Source: Byssochlamys sp. IMV 00236 | Taxonomy: Eukaryota > Ascomycota > Eurotiomycetes > Eurotiales > Thermoascaceae | Direction of reading: 5' to 3' | Length of the DNA: 30,832 nucleotides | NCBI GenBank assembly: GCA_001931875.2 | Contig: MSJH02000724.1 | Span: 1 to 30,832 of the forward strand | Shown: piece by piece, positions 30,831-30,832 of the stretch | How positions within the stretch are numbered: position 1 is the first letter of the stretch | Layout: each line of letters starts with the position of its first letter | Translations under genes and position numbers: made by a program | Notes under the pieces: generated by a model | The model's input: only the letters and a program-made list of their open reading frames with translations | Database searches by the model: none | Told to the model about the DNA's origin: nothing

Positions 30831-30832
30831 GC

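Noticed and set aside
1..30832. CRISPR array, rRNA or tRNA genes.
   Set aside because: No regularly spaced direct repeats and no recognisable rRNA or tRNA cores were found on either strand by eye. A covariance search would be needed to exclude diverged RNA genes.

Overview
The window is nuclear DNA of a filamentous fungus, most likely Mucoromycota (Mucorales-like). It is AT-rich, and its genes are split by very short introns of about 48-64 nt with GTAAGT-like donors and CTAAY-like branch points. The secreted-protein and kelch-receptor families look typical of that group, and there are remnants of DIRS-type tyrosine-recombinase retrotransposons. All gene models below were spliced by hand from the sequence, and reading phase was checked at each junction.

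Positions 1-18,000 form an ordinary housekeeping region. It starts with the 3' end of an unrecognised gene (2-328) and a small secreted cysteine-rich protein (2055-2591). A divergent pair of ribosome-biogenesis genes follows: a DDX47/Rrp3 helicase (minus, 3959-5476) and a Cms1-like protein (plus, 5630-6507), sharing 153 bp. Next are a GRAM-VASt-TM sterol transfer protein of the LAM/GRAMD1 type (7418-9886), a mitochondrial thiamine pyrophosphate carrier-like protein (10619-11909), an 8-exon MFS transporter with a 22-nt exon (minus, 12376-14092) and a mitochondrial D-2-hydroxyglutarate dehydrogenase (15774-17748).

Positions 18,900-28,880 are dominated by mobile DNA and a gene duplication. Two paralogous type I membrane kelch-repeat proteins (19468-21352 and 23013-25121) share most intron positions. 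They are bracketed by DIRS 3' ends: a plus-strand remnant on the left (about 18,920-19,246) and two minus-strand truncated elements head-to-tail on the right (about 25,126-26,716 and 26,713-28,875). Each DIRS remnant keeps the 3' end of the recombinase gene and a complementary repeat pair joining that region to the element terminus.

The most unusual signal is in the two minus-strand recombinase genes. Each is one continuous frame over more than 1.2 kb without a frameshift, interrupted only by TGA codons (two and three). Three of these five TGAs lie where the other copy has TGG (Trp). The real ends of both genes are TAG. This could reflect UGA read as Trp, or a biased G-to-A process, in this element family.

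The right end holds a frameshifted member of what appears to be a Mucorales multicopy family (about 28,876-30,306) and a possible partial gene running off the edge on the minus strand. I found no tRNA, rRNA or CRISPR array.
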